Assembly (NCBI GenBank): GCA_028671895.1
Contig: JAPMAC010000197.1
Location: forward strand, 3,477,001 to 3,541,000
DNA: 64,000 nucleotides
From: Oenanthe sinensis
Lineage: Eukaryota; Streptophyta; Magnoliopsida; Apiales; Apiaceae
Direction: 5' to 3'
In this document: piece after piece, positions 44,271 to 58,450 of the stretch
Layout of the letters: each line of letters starts with the position of its first letter
Numbering within the stretch: the stretch's first letter is position 1
Notes under the pieces: model-generated
Databases searched by the model: none
Told to the model about the DNA's origin: nothing
The model's input: the letters and a program-made list of their open reading frames with translations, nothing else
Translations under genes and position numbers: made by a program

Positions 44271-46784
44271 AAATGGTAAAATAAAGAAGTTAAAGGATGT
44301 TGCCTATACATCTCACTATGCACGCCTTGCAATGTGTTCCTAGAATTTATCTATTTAGGCTTACCATCATCATGAGTGCCAGTGGTATGCTTGACTCATT
44401 ACAAGGTGCCCTGACTGATGAATGAATTTCAATGGACTCACCCTATTGAGAGAATGATTTCAGAGACAGTTTTATTGCCTTTTCAGCTCTATATTCTTTT
44501 GAGAAGTTGCAGATGAGCCTACAGTTACCTCAGTTATATACTACTTTTCTTCTCTAGAGGTAGAGCTGTGGGTGCACTTCCGACATCATCCTTATTTGCG
44601 GCATCAAGTGCAGTTTCTCTCTAATCAACCTCTAACTAACATGTGTTTCTTATATCTCCAGGGGTTAATATATGGAAGTGGATGAAATAGTGTTTGGTAC
44701 TATGGCTCAGGTAAGAGATTGATGGGTTTTCAACCTTTTGGCCAGCTTCTAAAGCCACTGGGAGCTACACGGATAGAGTCAACAAGATAAAAAGATAATC
44801 ATCTTAACATTCCAAAACTTATTTTTCATCTCAAAGAGGAAGAAAAATATGAGCAGGAATTGTAAACGATTGCATTAAAGCACTTTTTAGCAAAAGAGTT
44901 TTGTCGGTACTAAAGATTTATCATTAAGAGCATGATACACAATTTTTTTTAAGATACATATCCTATAATAAAATGTGGGAAGGTGTATTAGAGAAAAAAT
45001 TTCTATCTCTTATGAATTTCTTATAAGGCAAACTTCCCATAATAAAACGCGAAAATTTACACCAAAGAAGAAATTCAACTCTCTTACCAAATTATATCTC
45101 GATAAAATGACTCATTTCCTTTAAACCTTAGCACTGTATGTTTTGAAAATAATTTAGCAAAACATCCTTATCAGATAGAGGACTATGATTTTCCGACTCA
45201 TAATGCAATTATGATTTTCATGATTTTCATCCATCTGATAGTATCCCCATCTTAAAATAAATACATGACAATGAGGGTGGATGTATGCTTACCAATACAG
45301 TACTAGGCCTTCAAAGTAACAACCATTGTTTTGCTACTTCGAATCAATGTGAAACATACATTGAAACTAGTATTTTAAAACAAATCATTTTACAAGTGAT
45401 TGGTATCTCAAAGTTAAAAATAATTTCTCCAAATAAAATAACAATCACAAAGTTGGCACTTTAAAAGGAAAAATTAAGAGAGAAAACGGTTTTGAAAATA
45501 TAGCATTTAAAACCAGTTTTGGAGAGAGGATTAAAGATTTTGAGATTGGAGAAAAAATTATCCTCCAGAAAAATTGATTTACACCCTAGGTTTTAGAAAT
45601 CAAAGTAAGGCTATAAATCAAAAGTTTTTCAAAAGCGAAGTTTTGAAAAAGAATTTTGAAGTTTTCTTATCTAAAATTGATATAAAGATGAATGTATATT
45701 TGAATAAAATATTTGGAAAAAGAAATAGACAAGAATTTCTTTTCAATACATTTAGGTTTAAAATTCAGTCAAAGAAAGAAAACTAAATAAAACTACTCAT
45801 GCAATACTAAACAGTTACCACAGACATGCATATATAAATCAAATAAACATAATAATTATTCAGTAGAACAATAAGCATTTAGACATATTTTTATTATTTG
45901 TGATTTTCAGATAAACAACATGTATTATTACCAATATTAAAAATATCACAATTAATTGTACGGAAACATTAACAAAATATCATTACTTGATATTTATCAA
46001 TAATTTTAAAATGCAAGAAATTTTGCTTCTAATATTTTATCAAACCAAAATTATGAAACTAATAAACATTGAATTGCTTCAAGCCATAATTTTAATAAGA
46101 TTAAATAGTTTCGCTAAATACTAAAATATTCATAGGATTAAATATTAACATCTAACTTCCTACGCTATATCTAATAATTGTCACTCAAACATATTTCAAT
46201 TATACTCATAACAATTATTATTGATATACGTAAGCTCGAGGAAATTGTTGAAAAGAAATTCACAAGTCCTTTAAATATTGACATTTAATACTTGTGATCC
46301 CAATTACTTCTTGCAAATAAAATCGTATTTTAGAAATATTTCTTAAGTATATAAAATTTTGAGAATTTTATACACATAACTTAGAAAATACTTCATCTTC
46401 CAATATTAGTGAGTTTTGAAATATGCATTGTTTATTTAGAACAAAAATTCTAAATAATGTCACTAATATCAAAAGTGTCTCAATTATTTGTAATAAATAT
46501 TAAAAGTATCAGAGAAAAATATCAGAGCAATTAAGCAAGATATCATTGACTAATACTCATCAAATATTTAACATACAAATAATTATGCTGCTATCTTATG
46601 CTAGAAAATTTAACTACCACATATGCATATAATATTTTAAGTATGATAATTAAACTAGTAGTAAAAAGCATGAGGCACTGGATTTGAAATAAATTCATAA
46701 GTCTTTTAAATATGGACGATTTAATACTTATGAACTCATTTAAGATTTCCTTGCAGATGAGATTTTCAACAAATATGCACATAA
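44271..46784. other. AT-rich interior of S4, nothing recognised
   Basis: By position this is the spacer and the start of ORF3 of S4. I see only AT-rich sequence with short frames and no motif. Confidence 0.4.
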
Positions 46785-47304
46785 ATAATATCCCAAGTTC
46801 ACTAACAACTTAGATAAAATGAATTCATCAAGTTTTTTAGCAAAGATCTATAAGTTATTCTACTAAGGACTACTCTCGAAAGAAATGATACCTGGTGTCC
46901 TTGTGCTTGTTCCGTGATGGTGTAGAGAGTATCCAACAGATTTGTTAGAGTTGAAGTAGTTTCCTTGTCCAGAAGATCAGAGCATCATATTCACTAGTTG
47001 CTTTAATTTCTGCCTTTGTTGCGATAGTGTATTGAGTGCTTCTTCTCATTTCAACAAGAAATCAACTTCTTCCACAAAATTGACAGCTTCTAGGAATTAC
47101 TTCCATGTCTTTCATATAACCTGCATCTTCTATATCTATATAGCCAATTAGGTTAAACCTAGTATCTTTAGGATACCAGATTCCAAGAATTGGTGATCCC
47201 CTAAGATATCTAACAATTCATGTCTTAACTATAAGATAAGATTCTCTAGTATCCACTTGGAAACTCGCACATATGCATTTCGAGAATAAAATATATGGTT
47301 TATA
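46785..47304 (-). pseudogene. RT end and RNase H of S4 pol
   Basis: Translated on the minus strand from 47304 downward it gives, with many stops, CICASFQVDTRESYLI, RYLRGSPILGIWYPKDTRFN and a diverged RNase H with AKKLDEF near the end. These match CLCARFQADPRESHLI, RYLKGTPNLGIWYPRDSGFD and TKPLDES of S1 in order. The A1 insertion lies immediately upstream. Confidence 0.75.
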
Positions 47305-48848
47305 TGTTAGTAATTGTGCTATAGAGACAATACTTTTTATATTATAAGGAAAATATTTATTATTAAGGATTATGTTTTATTGATTATTATTTATTTATTA
47401 TGTTTTATTTACTGCGTAATAAATTGAAAGCATAATAAATGTCCTTGGAATTTTGATACGTATTATATATCTTTAAGTATGTGACTTAAAAAATGAGATT
47501 ATATGAATAGTATCTTATTCCTAAAATTCCCTAGTCGAGTATTATTATTTAAGGACAATAATAATGCACAAAGACTAGTATGTTTCTTGACAGATGACCA
47601 CATCTCATTGGTCATAGGTATGGGGATACTAAAGTCAAGAACATAAGTGCATGTATCAATGCATGGCACTGGAATGACCCGTCGTGAGATTCTACATGTT
47701 AAGTAAGTGTCATAAGTAATTCTCACTGTGATAATGGTGTAATGATCCTTAGACCTGAAATCATTATATTTCTATACGAGAATTAATATACTTTGATTAC
47801 ATTAAAAGTTACATTTGACCGAGTGATGATAAAAGTGGACATTGGGTATATTATGAATCGTATGAGAAATATGAATGATCTAGATGGGATTTAATCCTCC
47901 TAATTTTAGGAGTGATATTATTGGCCTCTTGTTTGAGTGAGACTATGAAATGCACGGCCGTGCTCAAATGTTGATTTGATTTTAATAGTCTACTCATCGA
48001 TCAAGAAAATAAAGATTAAATTATGAAGAGGATGACACGAGACATGCCTTGAGTTTAATCTATAATATCAAGATTAAAGGGATTATATTACATGGAACAT
48101 TATTTACGAAAGGCTTAATCGAATCACCGATTTATTATTATTACTTGGGTAGCAATGATGTATTACTAGATGCCGCTCATTGTTTACAATTTTAATTAGA
48201 TATTAAAATTGTTGCCAACGTAATAATAACCTACAGGGTCACACACAAAGAACGCTTGAAGGAGAAATAATTTAAATTATGAATTTAAATTAAATAAGTA
48301 ATTTATTTTATTTATGATATTAATTAAGTATGACTTAATTAATTATATAAATAGAATAAATGAATTACTTAAACTAATTCCAAAATTAATAATTAATTAA
48401 TTAAGTGAGACTTAATTAAATAATTTAGAATTTTGGATTAGTATTAATTATAATTGGATTATAATTAGAAAACTTATTCCTCTCTCTATATAATCTCTTT
48501 ATGGGCTGATTTAATAAAATAGAGATTTTACAAAAACCCTAGCCGCTCTGAGAGAGGAGGAAGATAGAGAGAGAAGAAGTTTTCGGGTGCTAGTACACAT
48601 CAATCCTTCATGAAAAGTGTTCGTGTGGATACCGTAGAGCGTAGATCGTGAGAGCGGGATACGTGGTGATTAAACAAGCTTTGGACCTCCATTAATCTTC
48701 CATTAATGAACTGTTAAAGCTTCTAAATGTATTTATTCTTTATCTCCGAATTAAATCTTTTATTTTCGCATGGATCCTGCGAAGGGTTTCGCTATTTTGA
48801 TTTACTTTTCGCGTTTATTCCGCTGCGTTTGTGTCACGAAACCCTTCA
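47305..48848 (+). repeat. 5' LTR of A1
   Basis: From TGTTAGTAATTGTGC to AACCCTTCA, collinear with 54491-56021 and with the solo LTR at 27278-28793. Confidence 0.96.
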
Positions 48849-48849
48849 A

Positions 48850-48861
48850 TGGCATCAGAGC
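48850..48861 (+). other. Primer binding site of A1 (variant)
   Basis: TGGCATCAGAGC differs at one base from the standard TGGTATCAGAGC seen in S2 and S3 and starts two bases after the LTR. Confidence 0.85.
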
Positions 48862-51050
48862 TACTTGCGAAACGTTTTAATTCGGTTATGTGGTTAACAG
48901 TTTTTGATATATAAGCATGTATGCGATCTATCATGATTTTATATTGATACAATATGTATATGTTTATATATATATTATGAATATATGATATTTTATGATA
49001 TATAATCATGTGATGATTATGTGTGTTGATGTATGTATATGATACATGTTTGTTCTTATTATGAGAATCGTATTCGATACGAATTCTGAAACGGCTGCCG
49101 TTGATTTTCTGAAATCTGTGTCCGTTGTCCGATTTTCGCAAACGATATGTGTTTTCTGACTGGAATCGGGTCACTGAGCAATACTGAAATAGTCAGCTCT
49201 GCGTCTGTAAGCCATTAGATGTCGTTACAGCCTCAAAAACGGTGATTTATGATTTTCTGAAAATTATTTGATTTTCTAAAATTTTGAGTATATGTATGTA
49301 TATATTATGAATATATGATATTCATGTAATGTATAATCATATGATGATTGTATGTATCTCTGTGTATGTATATATGATATATGCTTGTTCTTGTTATGAG
49401 AATTGTATATGATACGATTTCTGAAACACCGTCAGATTTAAAGAAATCTGACTGCTGTATCCGATTTTCGTAAACGATATATGTTTTCTGACTGGAATCG
49501 GGCCAATGAACAAAACTGATAGCTATGCTATCACCGACGGGTCTGTAAGGCGTTTGACGTCGTTGAGGGCCTCGAAATAGCGATTTATTGTCTTTAGAAA
49601 TCTGTTTTTAATTTTCTGAAATTTCGAAATTTGTTATATATGATTATATCATATGATTATATAATATGAGATATATTATATGTGTTATATGATAGCATGA
49701 TGGATGGTTATGACCTAAAGACCCATAGGATAGTGGTTTTGGTTTCTAAATACGACTTGCATGTCGTTTATTCATTGTAATTTAATTATCTCGAATGTAA
49801 CTCGAGTTCTTCTTGTAATTTCATTAGAATAGTTTTATTTTTTATTATTCAATGTAATTATCAATGAAGACTTGCAAGTAAGGAGGCGATCCAAAAGGGG
49901 ATGATGGAGCAATGAAGAAAGAAGACATGTAATAGATAGTATTTTTAAAACCACCATAGACTGACCTTGATATTTCCATTAGCTTGGAAATATCATATAG
50001 GATGGGGCCATAACCAAACACGTTTAATTTACGCACATTACATATATGTATATGATTGCATGTATTGGTATGTATGCGTAGATATAATTGAAATGCATGT
50101 TTAATATTGATTAATCATGTATGTGTTAGATACGACACTCATGCCATGTTTGCTTAAACAAGATAAAATCTGTAACGATTCAAGATTTTAAAATTAACAA
50201 ACGATCATGAGATTCTTGTGTTTATGAAATATGAATTTTTAAAACACGGAATTAAATATGGATTTTTGATATCTATAATTGGGATTTTCTGACAAAAGCG
50301 GATATGCGTATTCGTAAGGCTGATGGGTTTTAAGTGTGACCATTGGTATCCTCCATCTACCTGGGAAATGAACAATTTAAGATGTCGATTTGAAATATTT
50401 GGTTCAAGGAAAAATTGAGGATCTCTTTATGATGTGATCATGATCGTTATAAATTTTCTAAAACCCCTTAACAAAATATTAAGTTTTACTCGGATGCTTT
50501 CCAATGAATGAACACTTATCGAATCCTAGATCGATAAGGGGAAGGACTGTCAGTGGCAGGGGAATCCTATCTATCGTGGTGAGATGCGACGAATATAAAC
50601 GGTTATATTCGGCCGTTGTATCATTGGGTCTAACTTAACTGAGTCGTCATAATAAGTGAAAATAAACGGTTATATTCAACTATTATGAACTTAGAAGTAT
50701 AGAGTTTGGTTAAAAGTCTATTAGATAGATAAGATCAATCGTTGTTCACCAAACTATCCAAGAATTATATATGATATAATTGACAACTGTTGTCTACCTA
50801 AATAATCATTTTCTAAGGACTTCCAGTGGTTGACTTAGGACATGACGAAATATGGATCTTGGCTCACTAGAAAGAATTATGGGATATACTTTTCAAATTA
50901 ATAGTAAGGGCTATTAGTTTGATAAAAATAGTGCGAGGTATATGATGATATACCATAATCACTTAAACATAATTAATATTAAAATTGCAATCTAGTTTAT
51001 TTTATGCACTTTAATATTGTAGATATCAAATGATAAACACAAACAACTTC
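48862..51050 (+). other. Leader of A1, no coding recognised
   Basis: A long untranslated region between PBS and gag. Two similar segments, each with a GAAATCTG...CCGATTTTCG...AAACGATATATGTTTTCTGACTGG-like order of short blocks, occur near 49080-49220 and 49420-49560, so part of the leader is a degenerate tandem duplication of about 340 bp. Confidence 0.55.
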
Positions 51051-51830
51051 TTTATGCGATCAGTTCTTGAGAAGGACAAGTTGACGAGAATATATTTCCT
51101 TGACTGACATAGGAGCTTGAGGATCGTCCTCGGGCACCACGATATTAGTCAAATCTCTTCCCCTGCTCTTAAAGTTGAGAATGTAACATGTGCAAATCAT
51201 AGTGCTTATTGGAAGTAAATTGATGTTACGACTGATGTTTCATGTCTCATGCTCGCAAATATATGTGCTGAGCTTAAGAAGCAATACAAGCATATAGATG
51301 CTTATGAAACGATTGAGCACAAGATATATTTGAAAGGGCACTATACACTTACAAGTAGGGAGAGTGAGACCCGGTTACACCACATGTTCTAAAGATTATA
51401 GGGTATAATGAATACCATTGATATTTTGGGTTTCCAGATTGGTCTGGAGACAGTTAGATTTGATCTTACAATCTTTGGACAAATATTATTCTTATTTTGT
51501 TATGAACAATAAAGTGAATAAGATTGGTAAAACACCCATTGAGTTGCTAAGCATGTTGAGAACTGCTGAAAGTAATATGATAAATGCATGAACTACTACT
51601 ATATTGATGGTAAACATAAGGAATGCAAAAGGGAAAGGAAAATGGAAAGGCAAGGAGATGATTTGATCTAGTTCCGTTGTCAAACCAAAGTCCAATCCCT
51701 AAAGCAGACTCTAAAGTCTGAATGAGGTGTTGATAAAGAAGACGATTGTCACTTCTGTGAAAAGTTGGGAGACTGGAAATTAAACTGTCATGCTTAATTG
51801 GAAGATCGGAAGATGATGATCAATAAGGGT
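51050..51830 (+). pseudogene. Gag of A1 (many stops)
   Basis: Begins near 51050 with RSVLEKDKLTRIYFLD and SLRIVL, the usual Angela/Ikeros-type gag opening. It continues through AELKKQYKHIDAYETIEH and HKECKRERK, with numerous stops and frameshifts. No intact zinc knuckle is seen. Confidence 0.65.
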
Positions 51831-54476
51831 CAAGCTTAAGGTATCGGGTTGGAATTGGAGTAAAGATAGTTGCTCTGGTTCGAGGAACTCGTTACTTAAT
51901 TTTTGGCCTATAAGGTAAATTTAGAACTTGATAATTGTTATAACGTGCTTGCAATTGGCAGGAACATTATTTCAGTTTCTTGTTTGGACAAGAAAGGCTT
52001 TTTCATTTTAATTAAATAACAATAGTTGTTTATTCTATTTTGATGATGAGCCTTATAATGTTGCACAACTAATTAACAATTTATATGTTCTAAAGTGACT
52101 CAAATAAAATATTACCTTTGGCACTGTTGTTGAGGCCATATTAATGAGAAACACATTTTCAGAATACATAAGGATGCATTCATGGAAAAGTTCGATTATG
52201 AATTATACAAAAGGATGCGAATCTTGGCTTATTTGGCAAAATGACTAAAGCTCCTTTTACCGGACATGGTGAAGGGATCATTGAATGGGTATGACTTATA
52301 CATAGTGATATATGTGGTCATATGTGTACGATGACAAAAGGTAGATTTTATTAACTTCATAAAATTTACTAATTATTTTAGTAGATACGGATATATGTAT
52401 CTTTTGAAGAACTAATCCAAATCATTTGAAAAGTTCAAAGACTATAAAGATGAAGTAGAAAATATCAAAGAAAGGTTTTTGATAGGAGGGATCACACCTT
52501 GTTGGACATGGTGCGATCAATGTTGAGTCAATAAATCTTCCAATTAGTTTCTGGGGTTGCACTCTGGAAACGGCTCCACATACACTTAACATTGTTCCTA
52601 CTAAAATGGTTCAAAAGAATCCTTATGAGATATGGACTGAGAAACGTCACAACATGTCATTTATGAAAATTTGGGGTGTGAAGCGTTTGTGAAACGTCTA
52701 ATCTATGACAAGCTAGGACCAAAATCAGATAAATGTAATTTTGTGGAATACCCAACTGAAACAAGGGGTTATTCTTTCTATAATCCTTCCGAGAATAAAG
52801 TGTTTGTTGCTCGAACTGCTGAGAGACAGTGGGAGGATAATAGATCTCAATGAAGTTTGAGACCCACATGATAATGTTGAACCAATGGAGGAACCTGAGC
52901 AGAATATACAAGAAAAATAATGCTGCTCAAGAAACACAGGTATTCGTAGGTCTAGTAGGATTCGCCATGAGCTCGAGAGATAATATGGATTTTTCTTGAC
53001 TCAAGATGGTGATGTGATGCTTATGGATGAAGATGAGCCTCTCACCTACCAAGACGCTATGAACACTCCAGATTCTAAGAGATGGCTGGATGCTATTAAA
53101 TCTGAGATGGAATCCATGTATACTAATCAAGTATGGACTTTGGTTGATCCACCTGAAGGGGTAAAACCTATAGGGTGCAAGTGGGTTTTCAAGAAGAAGA
53201 CCGACATGGATGCTAATGTACAGACCTATAAGGCACGATTGGTGGCAAAAGGTTTCAAGAAAATTCATGGTATTGACTATGATGAGACGTTTTCATCAGT
53301 TGTTATGGTCATGTCCATCAGGATTTTGCTTGCTATAGCTGCTTACTATGACTATGAAATCTGGCAAATGGATGTCAAAACCGCTTTCTTAAATGAGAGC
53401 CTTGAAGAAGATATGGATGTGTACATGACACACCCTAAGGGTTTTGTTGATCTAAAGGATGCTGGAAATGTATGTAAGTTGCGTCGATCCATTTATGGAT
53501 TAAAGCAGGCCTCAAGGAGATGGAACATTTGTTTTCATGAAACAGTCAAAAAGAGTTTGACTTTATTCAGAATGAAGATGAAACTTGTGTTTACAAGAAG
53601 TTTAGTGGGAGCCATGTGGCATTCCTAGTATTATATGTTGATGATATATTACTAATAGGGAATGACATTCCTTCTCTACAGACTGTGAAGACTTGGTTGA
53701 GAAATAATTTCTCAATGAAAGACTTAGGCAATGTGACATCTATAGAGATAGATCAAGGTGATTGATCGGCCTAATTTAGAGTACATACATTGACAAAGTT
53801 TTGCATCGATTTCAAATGCAAAGAGACTAAAATGGATATGTCCCAATGTCTCATGGGATAGTGATCTCAAAATAAAATTTGTCCTAAATCATTGGATGAT
53901 AGGGACTGCATGAGTAAAATTCCATATGCGTTAGCAATTGGTTTTATAATGTATGCAATGATATGTACTTGTCCTGATGTCTCGTATGCTTTAACCATGA
54001 TGAGTAGATACCGAACTAATCCAGGTGAAGGTCACTGGACGACAGTCAAGAATATTCTTAAGTACTTAAAGAGGACTAAAGATTCATTCTTGTTATATGG
54101 AGGAGATGTGAAGCTAGTTGTAAGAGGTTTCAGTGATACTGGTTTCTAGACAGATAACGATAATTTAATGTTTCTGTCTGGCTTTGTGTTTTATTGAGAT
54201 GTTGTATGCTGGAATGATTCACAGCAAAGACAATTGTTGATTTTACAATAGAACCTGAGTATATTGATGCTTGTGAAGCAGCCAAGGAGGCTGTTTGGGC
54301 ATGTACTTAGGAGATATCACATAATTAATGAGATTAATGATCAAGGAGATATACATATATGTAAAGTGTATACTAATAATAATATTGCAGACACACTGAC
54401 TAAGGCTTTGTCGCAGCAGAAGCACGAAAGTCACACTAGTTCCATGAGTATTAGATACTTGGGTAATTGGCTCTAG
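51831..54476 (+). pseudogene. Pol of A1: integrase end, RT, RNase H (broken)
   Basis: Protease and integrase core are poorly preserved. The integrase C-terminal part is clear at 52671-52853 (DKLGPKSDKCNFVEYPTETR). RT is best at 52996-53628 (LTYQDAMNTPDSKRWLDAI, ARLVAKGFKKIHGIDYDETF, WQMDVKTAFLNE, SIYGLKQASRRWN), with the YVDD region at about 53635 in another frame. RNase H pieces are at 53892-54149 and 54264-54476 (ADTLTKALSQQKHE). At least four breaks exist. Confidence 0.88.
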
Positions 54477-54478
54477 TG

Positions 54479-54490
54479 CAAGTGGGAGAT
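54479..54490 (+). other. Polypurine tract of A1
   Basis: CAAGTGGGAGAT-type tract directly before the 3' LTR start TGTTAGTAAT. Confidence 0.8.
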
Positions 54491-56021
54491 TGTTAGTAAT
54501 TGTGCTCTAGAGACAATACTTTTTATATTTTAAGGAAAATATTTATTATTAAGGATTACGTTTTATTGATTATTATTTATTTATTATGTTTTATTTACTG
54601 CGTAATAAATTGAAAGCATAATAAATGTCCTTGGAATTTTGATACGTATTATATATCTTTAAGTATGTGACTTAAAAAATGAGATTATATGAATAGTATC
54701 TTATTCCTAAAATTTCCTAGTCGAGTATTATTATTTAAGGACAATAATAATGCACAAAGACTAGTATGTTTCTTGACAGATGACCACATCTCATTGGTCA
54801 TAGGTATGGGGATACTAAAGTCAAGAACATAAGTGCATGTATCAATGCATGGCACTGGAATGACCCGTCGTGAGATTCTACATGTTAAGTAAGTGTCATA
54901 AGTAATTCTCACTGTGATAATGGTGTAATGATCCTTAGACCTGAAATCATTATATTTCTATACGAGAATTAATATACTTTGATTACATTAAAAGTTACCT
55001 TTGACCGGGTGATGATAAAAGTGGACATTGGGTATATTATGAATCGTATGAGAAATATGAATGATCTAGATGAGATTTAATCCTCCTAATTTTAGGAGTG
55101 ATATTATTGGCCTCTTGTTTGAGTGAGACTATGAAATGCACGGCCGTGCTCAAATGTTGATTTGATTTTAATAGTCTACTCATCGATCAAGAAAATAAAG
55201 ATTAAATTATGAAGAGGATGACACGAGACATGCCTTGAGTTTAATCTATAATATCAAGATTAAAGGGATTATATTACATGGAACATTATTCACGAAAGGC
55301 TTAATCGAATCACCGATTTATTATTATTACTTGGGTAGCAATGATGTATTACTAGATGCCGCTCATTGTTTACAATTTTAATTAGATTTTAAAATTGTTG
55401 CCAACGTAATAATAACCTACAGGGTCACACACAAAGAACGCTTGAAGGAGAAATAATTTAAATTAAATAAGTAATTTATTTTATTTATGATATTAATTAA
55501 GTATGACTTAATTAATTATATAAATAGAATAAATGAATTACTTAAACTAATTCCAAAATTAATAATTAATTAATTAAGTGAGACTTAATTAAATAATTTA
55601 GAATTTTGGATTAGTATTAATTATAATTGGATTATAATTAGAAAACTTATTCCTCTCTCTATATAATCTCTTTATGGGCTAATTTAATAAAATAGAGATT
55701 TTACAAAAACCCTAGCCGCTCTGAGAGAGGAGGAAGATAGAGAGAGAAGAAGTTTTCGGGTGCTAGTACACATCAATCCTTCATGAAAAGTGTTCGTGTG
55801 GATACCGTAGAGCGTAGATCGCGAGAGCGGGATACGTGGTGATTAAACAATCTTTGGACCTCCATTAATCTTCCATTAATGAACTGTTAAAGCTTCTAAA
55901 GGTATTTATTCTTTATCTCCGAATTAAATCTTTTGTTTTCGCATGGATCTTGCGGAGGGTTTCGCTATTTTGATTTACTTTTCGCGTTTATTCCGCTGCG
56001 TTTGTGTCACGAAACCCTTCA
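54491..56021 (+). repeat. 3' LTR of A1
   Basis: 1,531 bp, ending GAAACCCTTCA and followed by the TTATA duplication. It lacks 13 nt that the 5' LTR has (TTATGAATTTAAA region). Confidence 0.96.
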
Positions 56022-56026
56022 TTATA

Positions 56027-58450
56027 TGCATATGAATAAATAATGAGATGATCATACCTCTATAGCTTGTCACTTCAGTTCATATACCTGATTTGCCCTG
56101 ATCAAGCTTAGTGGTCTGTTGGAAAGAAGTCTTGGCAGGTCTAGAATCTTCCAAATTGCGCATCTTCAAAAGATTATTGACTTACTTTAATTGCCATCAT
56201 TCTTTTGAACTACTTGTAATTCACAAAGAATTGCAACTCTTCCAACATGCTCATCTTGTACCTACTTTGCATTAACTTAGCAAAAATCTCTTGCCAAATT
56301 TTTATTAGTAGACCCACATATAATATAATCATGGTATACTTGCACTAATATTATATTATGTGTATGCCTTGTATTCTAAAGAGATATATGTGTATAACAA
56401 TCTTACAAAATCATTTTCAAGTAATACACAAGTTAGAGTGTCATACCATGTCCTTGATGATTTGCTTGAATCCCTACCTCCGTCATAGAGAGCTTGTGAA
56501 GAGAATGATATACAAATCCCAATGTATCTGTAACTTCAAAGTCCAGGAAATGTTGTACATCAACTTCAACTTCTAACTCACCATTCAAGAGTGCACTTGT
56601 TCACATTCATTAGATAGATATTTATGCTTGAATGCTCAACATGTGCTAGGAATATTCTGCTGTTAGGTCCTCATCTTGTTAGGCCCTAAAAGGATCAAGT
56701 CTCATCTCTGTTGCTTGCTGTTAGACTTAAAAGTCCCGAAGATTCTGTTTCCATCATCGTCGATACCTTCTACTTGATAGTAACCTGTAGCAACCAGTTT
56801 GGCTTTGTCCCTCGTAACAATGCCCATAATCATCCAGTCTCTGAAAACCCTTATAATACCAAATACCATCTTGTTTTATGGTCTGGGTTCCAGCTTCAGT
56901 AGATTCTGCCTTCGAACTGATTGAGATCATCTTACAATGCAATCACCCAATCTGGATCAATCAGTGCTTCTAAAATCTTCTTTGGGCTACCAACTGTTAA
57001 CAATTATTCTTTCCCGAAGAATAACCATTTACTTTGCATAGCACTTCTAGCCTTTACTTCAAAATCCGGATCACTAAGAACTAAACTCCAGAATTGACTT
57101 TGACTTCAAATCTTTTGTCTTGGCAGATATGTTCTTAATGTATTTCTTTAATCTTCATTGTGTTGAGTACGGCTAGTAGATCCTTATTTTATTTGCTTCG
57201 CCTGAGTTGCTGCTAGGATGTGTTGAAGATCCTTCAACTTATACAGTGGATTCTGTTCAAGTTCACGAGTTGTGTAGATTAACTACTATTTCCACTACTA
57301 GGATATGAATCATTATCATTTTTATTATTTCCTTCTGCAACCTCAGTTTCATCATCAGTATCTGAATATGGCTTTGACAAGATGTCAAACTTTAAAGATT
57401 CAGAATAATCTTTCATTTGAATGTTTGGGAGCTTAGTGTAGTAGGACGATACACTTAGACTTTCAATCACCTTCTGTTTTTCAATCACATACGCCTTATA
57501 AGCTTTTGACTTCAATGAGTAGCCTAGGAAATTGTTCCACGAGCCTTAACTTCAAGCCTTCCAAGTTACTCATATAAATCTTCAATAAATATCAATTTCT
57601 TCCAAACACATGAAAGAGCTTCAGTGTTTGTTTCTGATTGGCCATTAACTCATATAATGTCTTTTCACGATCTTGTTGAAATAAATTAGCTTGCTGTGTT
57701 AATTGCTTCAGCTTCAAAGTACCTTTATAAGTGCAGACTTCATTTAGAACTTCATTCACGAAATTCAGTTCAACTATCTGACTTCAAACTTCTCACAACT
57801 TACTTTGCTTCTAAATTGATCTTTCTAATGTGATCAATCACCATCCGTGATGTATTATCTGTTGAATGCACGAACATCACAAAATTGTAATTAGGGTTGT
57901 CACCAACTACCACTAAGCATATTTCTTCTATGACATAATTTGCTTTAGTGTGATGTTTTCATTGACTTCCCTATATGACATACTTCAAAATATCCTTCTG
58001 GATAGAATTCTATATGAAGAAGTCCTCTCACCAATTTCATCTTTATCAAAGAATCCATTGTCTCGAATAACAAGTGTGAGAGCTTCTTCTATCATAGCTA
58101 ACTCTTTACTGATGAAGCTTCACTGAAAAGTTCACTTCACCTTTGCATACAAACTCCATGGCAGCTACGAACACATTTTCTCACTCCTAGTTGAGTGATC
58201 TTCCATCTTTCTTGCTTGAAATCAAACACTTTTCCTTTACAATGCTTTTCCATAAATCCCTTAACAAAGAATTCCCCAGTGCCCTATAGATAGTGCTTAA
58301 GTCTGTTGATAAGAAAGATGCTTCCATTAATGACAATACAAAAATCATGATAGCCAAATCCCTTGTACATCCTTTGCTGTCATCTCCAAAGGTTACCGTT
58401 GGGTAGACTTTCTCAACCAACCATGATATTAGAGCTTCAGTCTCAATCAT
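56027..58450 (-). pseudogene. Pol of S4: protease to RT start (heavily decayed)
   Basis: On the minus strand, in order: protease region PTVTFGDDSKGCTRD (58187-58450, matching VTFGDNSKGYIRG of S2). Next is a pre-integrase block (MKLVRGLLHIEFYPEGYFEV near 58075-57955), then the integrase-RT linker AYVIEKQKVIESL (57279-57515). The RT start is EPKKILEALIDPDWVIAL with DDLNQFEG (about 56990-56880). The catalytic integrase core is not recognisable. Between 56027 and about 56750 nothing clear remains. Confidence 0.7.

Larger units (their letters stand above)
47305..56021 (+). mobile_element. Angela-like Copia retrotransposon A1, full length but decayed
   Basis: 8,717 bp with two LTRs (1,544 and 1,531 bp) and TTATA on both sides (47300-47304 and 56022-56026). 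It has a PBS variant at 48850, gag and pol remnants in the correct order, and a polypurine tract at 54479. The LTRs differ by one 13-nt deletion and few substitutions, so the insertion looks younger than its host S4. RT and RNase H wording resembles the Angela lineage (RSIYGLKQASRRWN, MSKIPYALAIGFIMYAM), by inference. Confidence 0.95.
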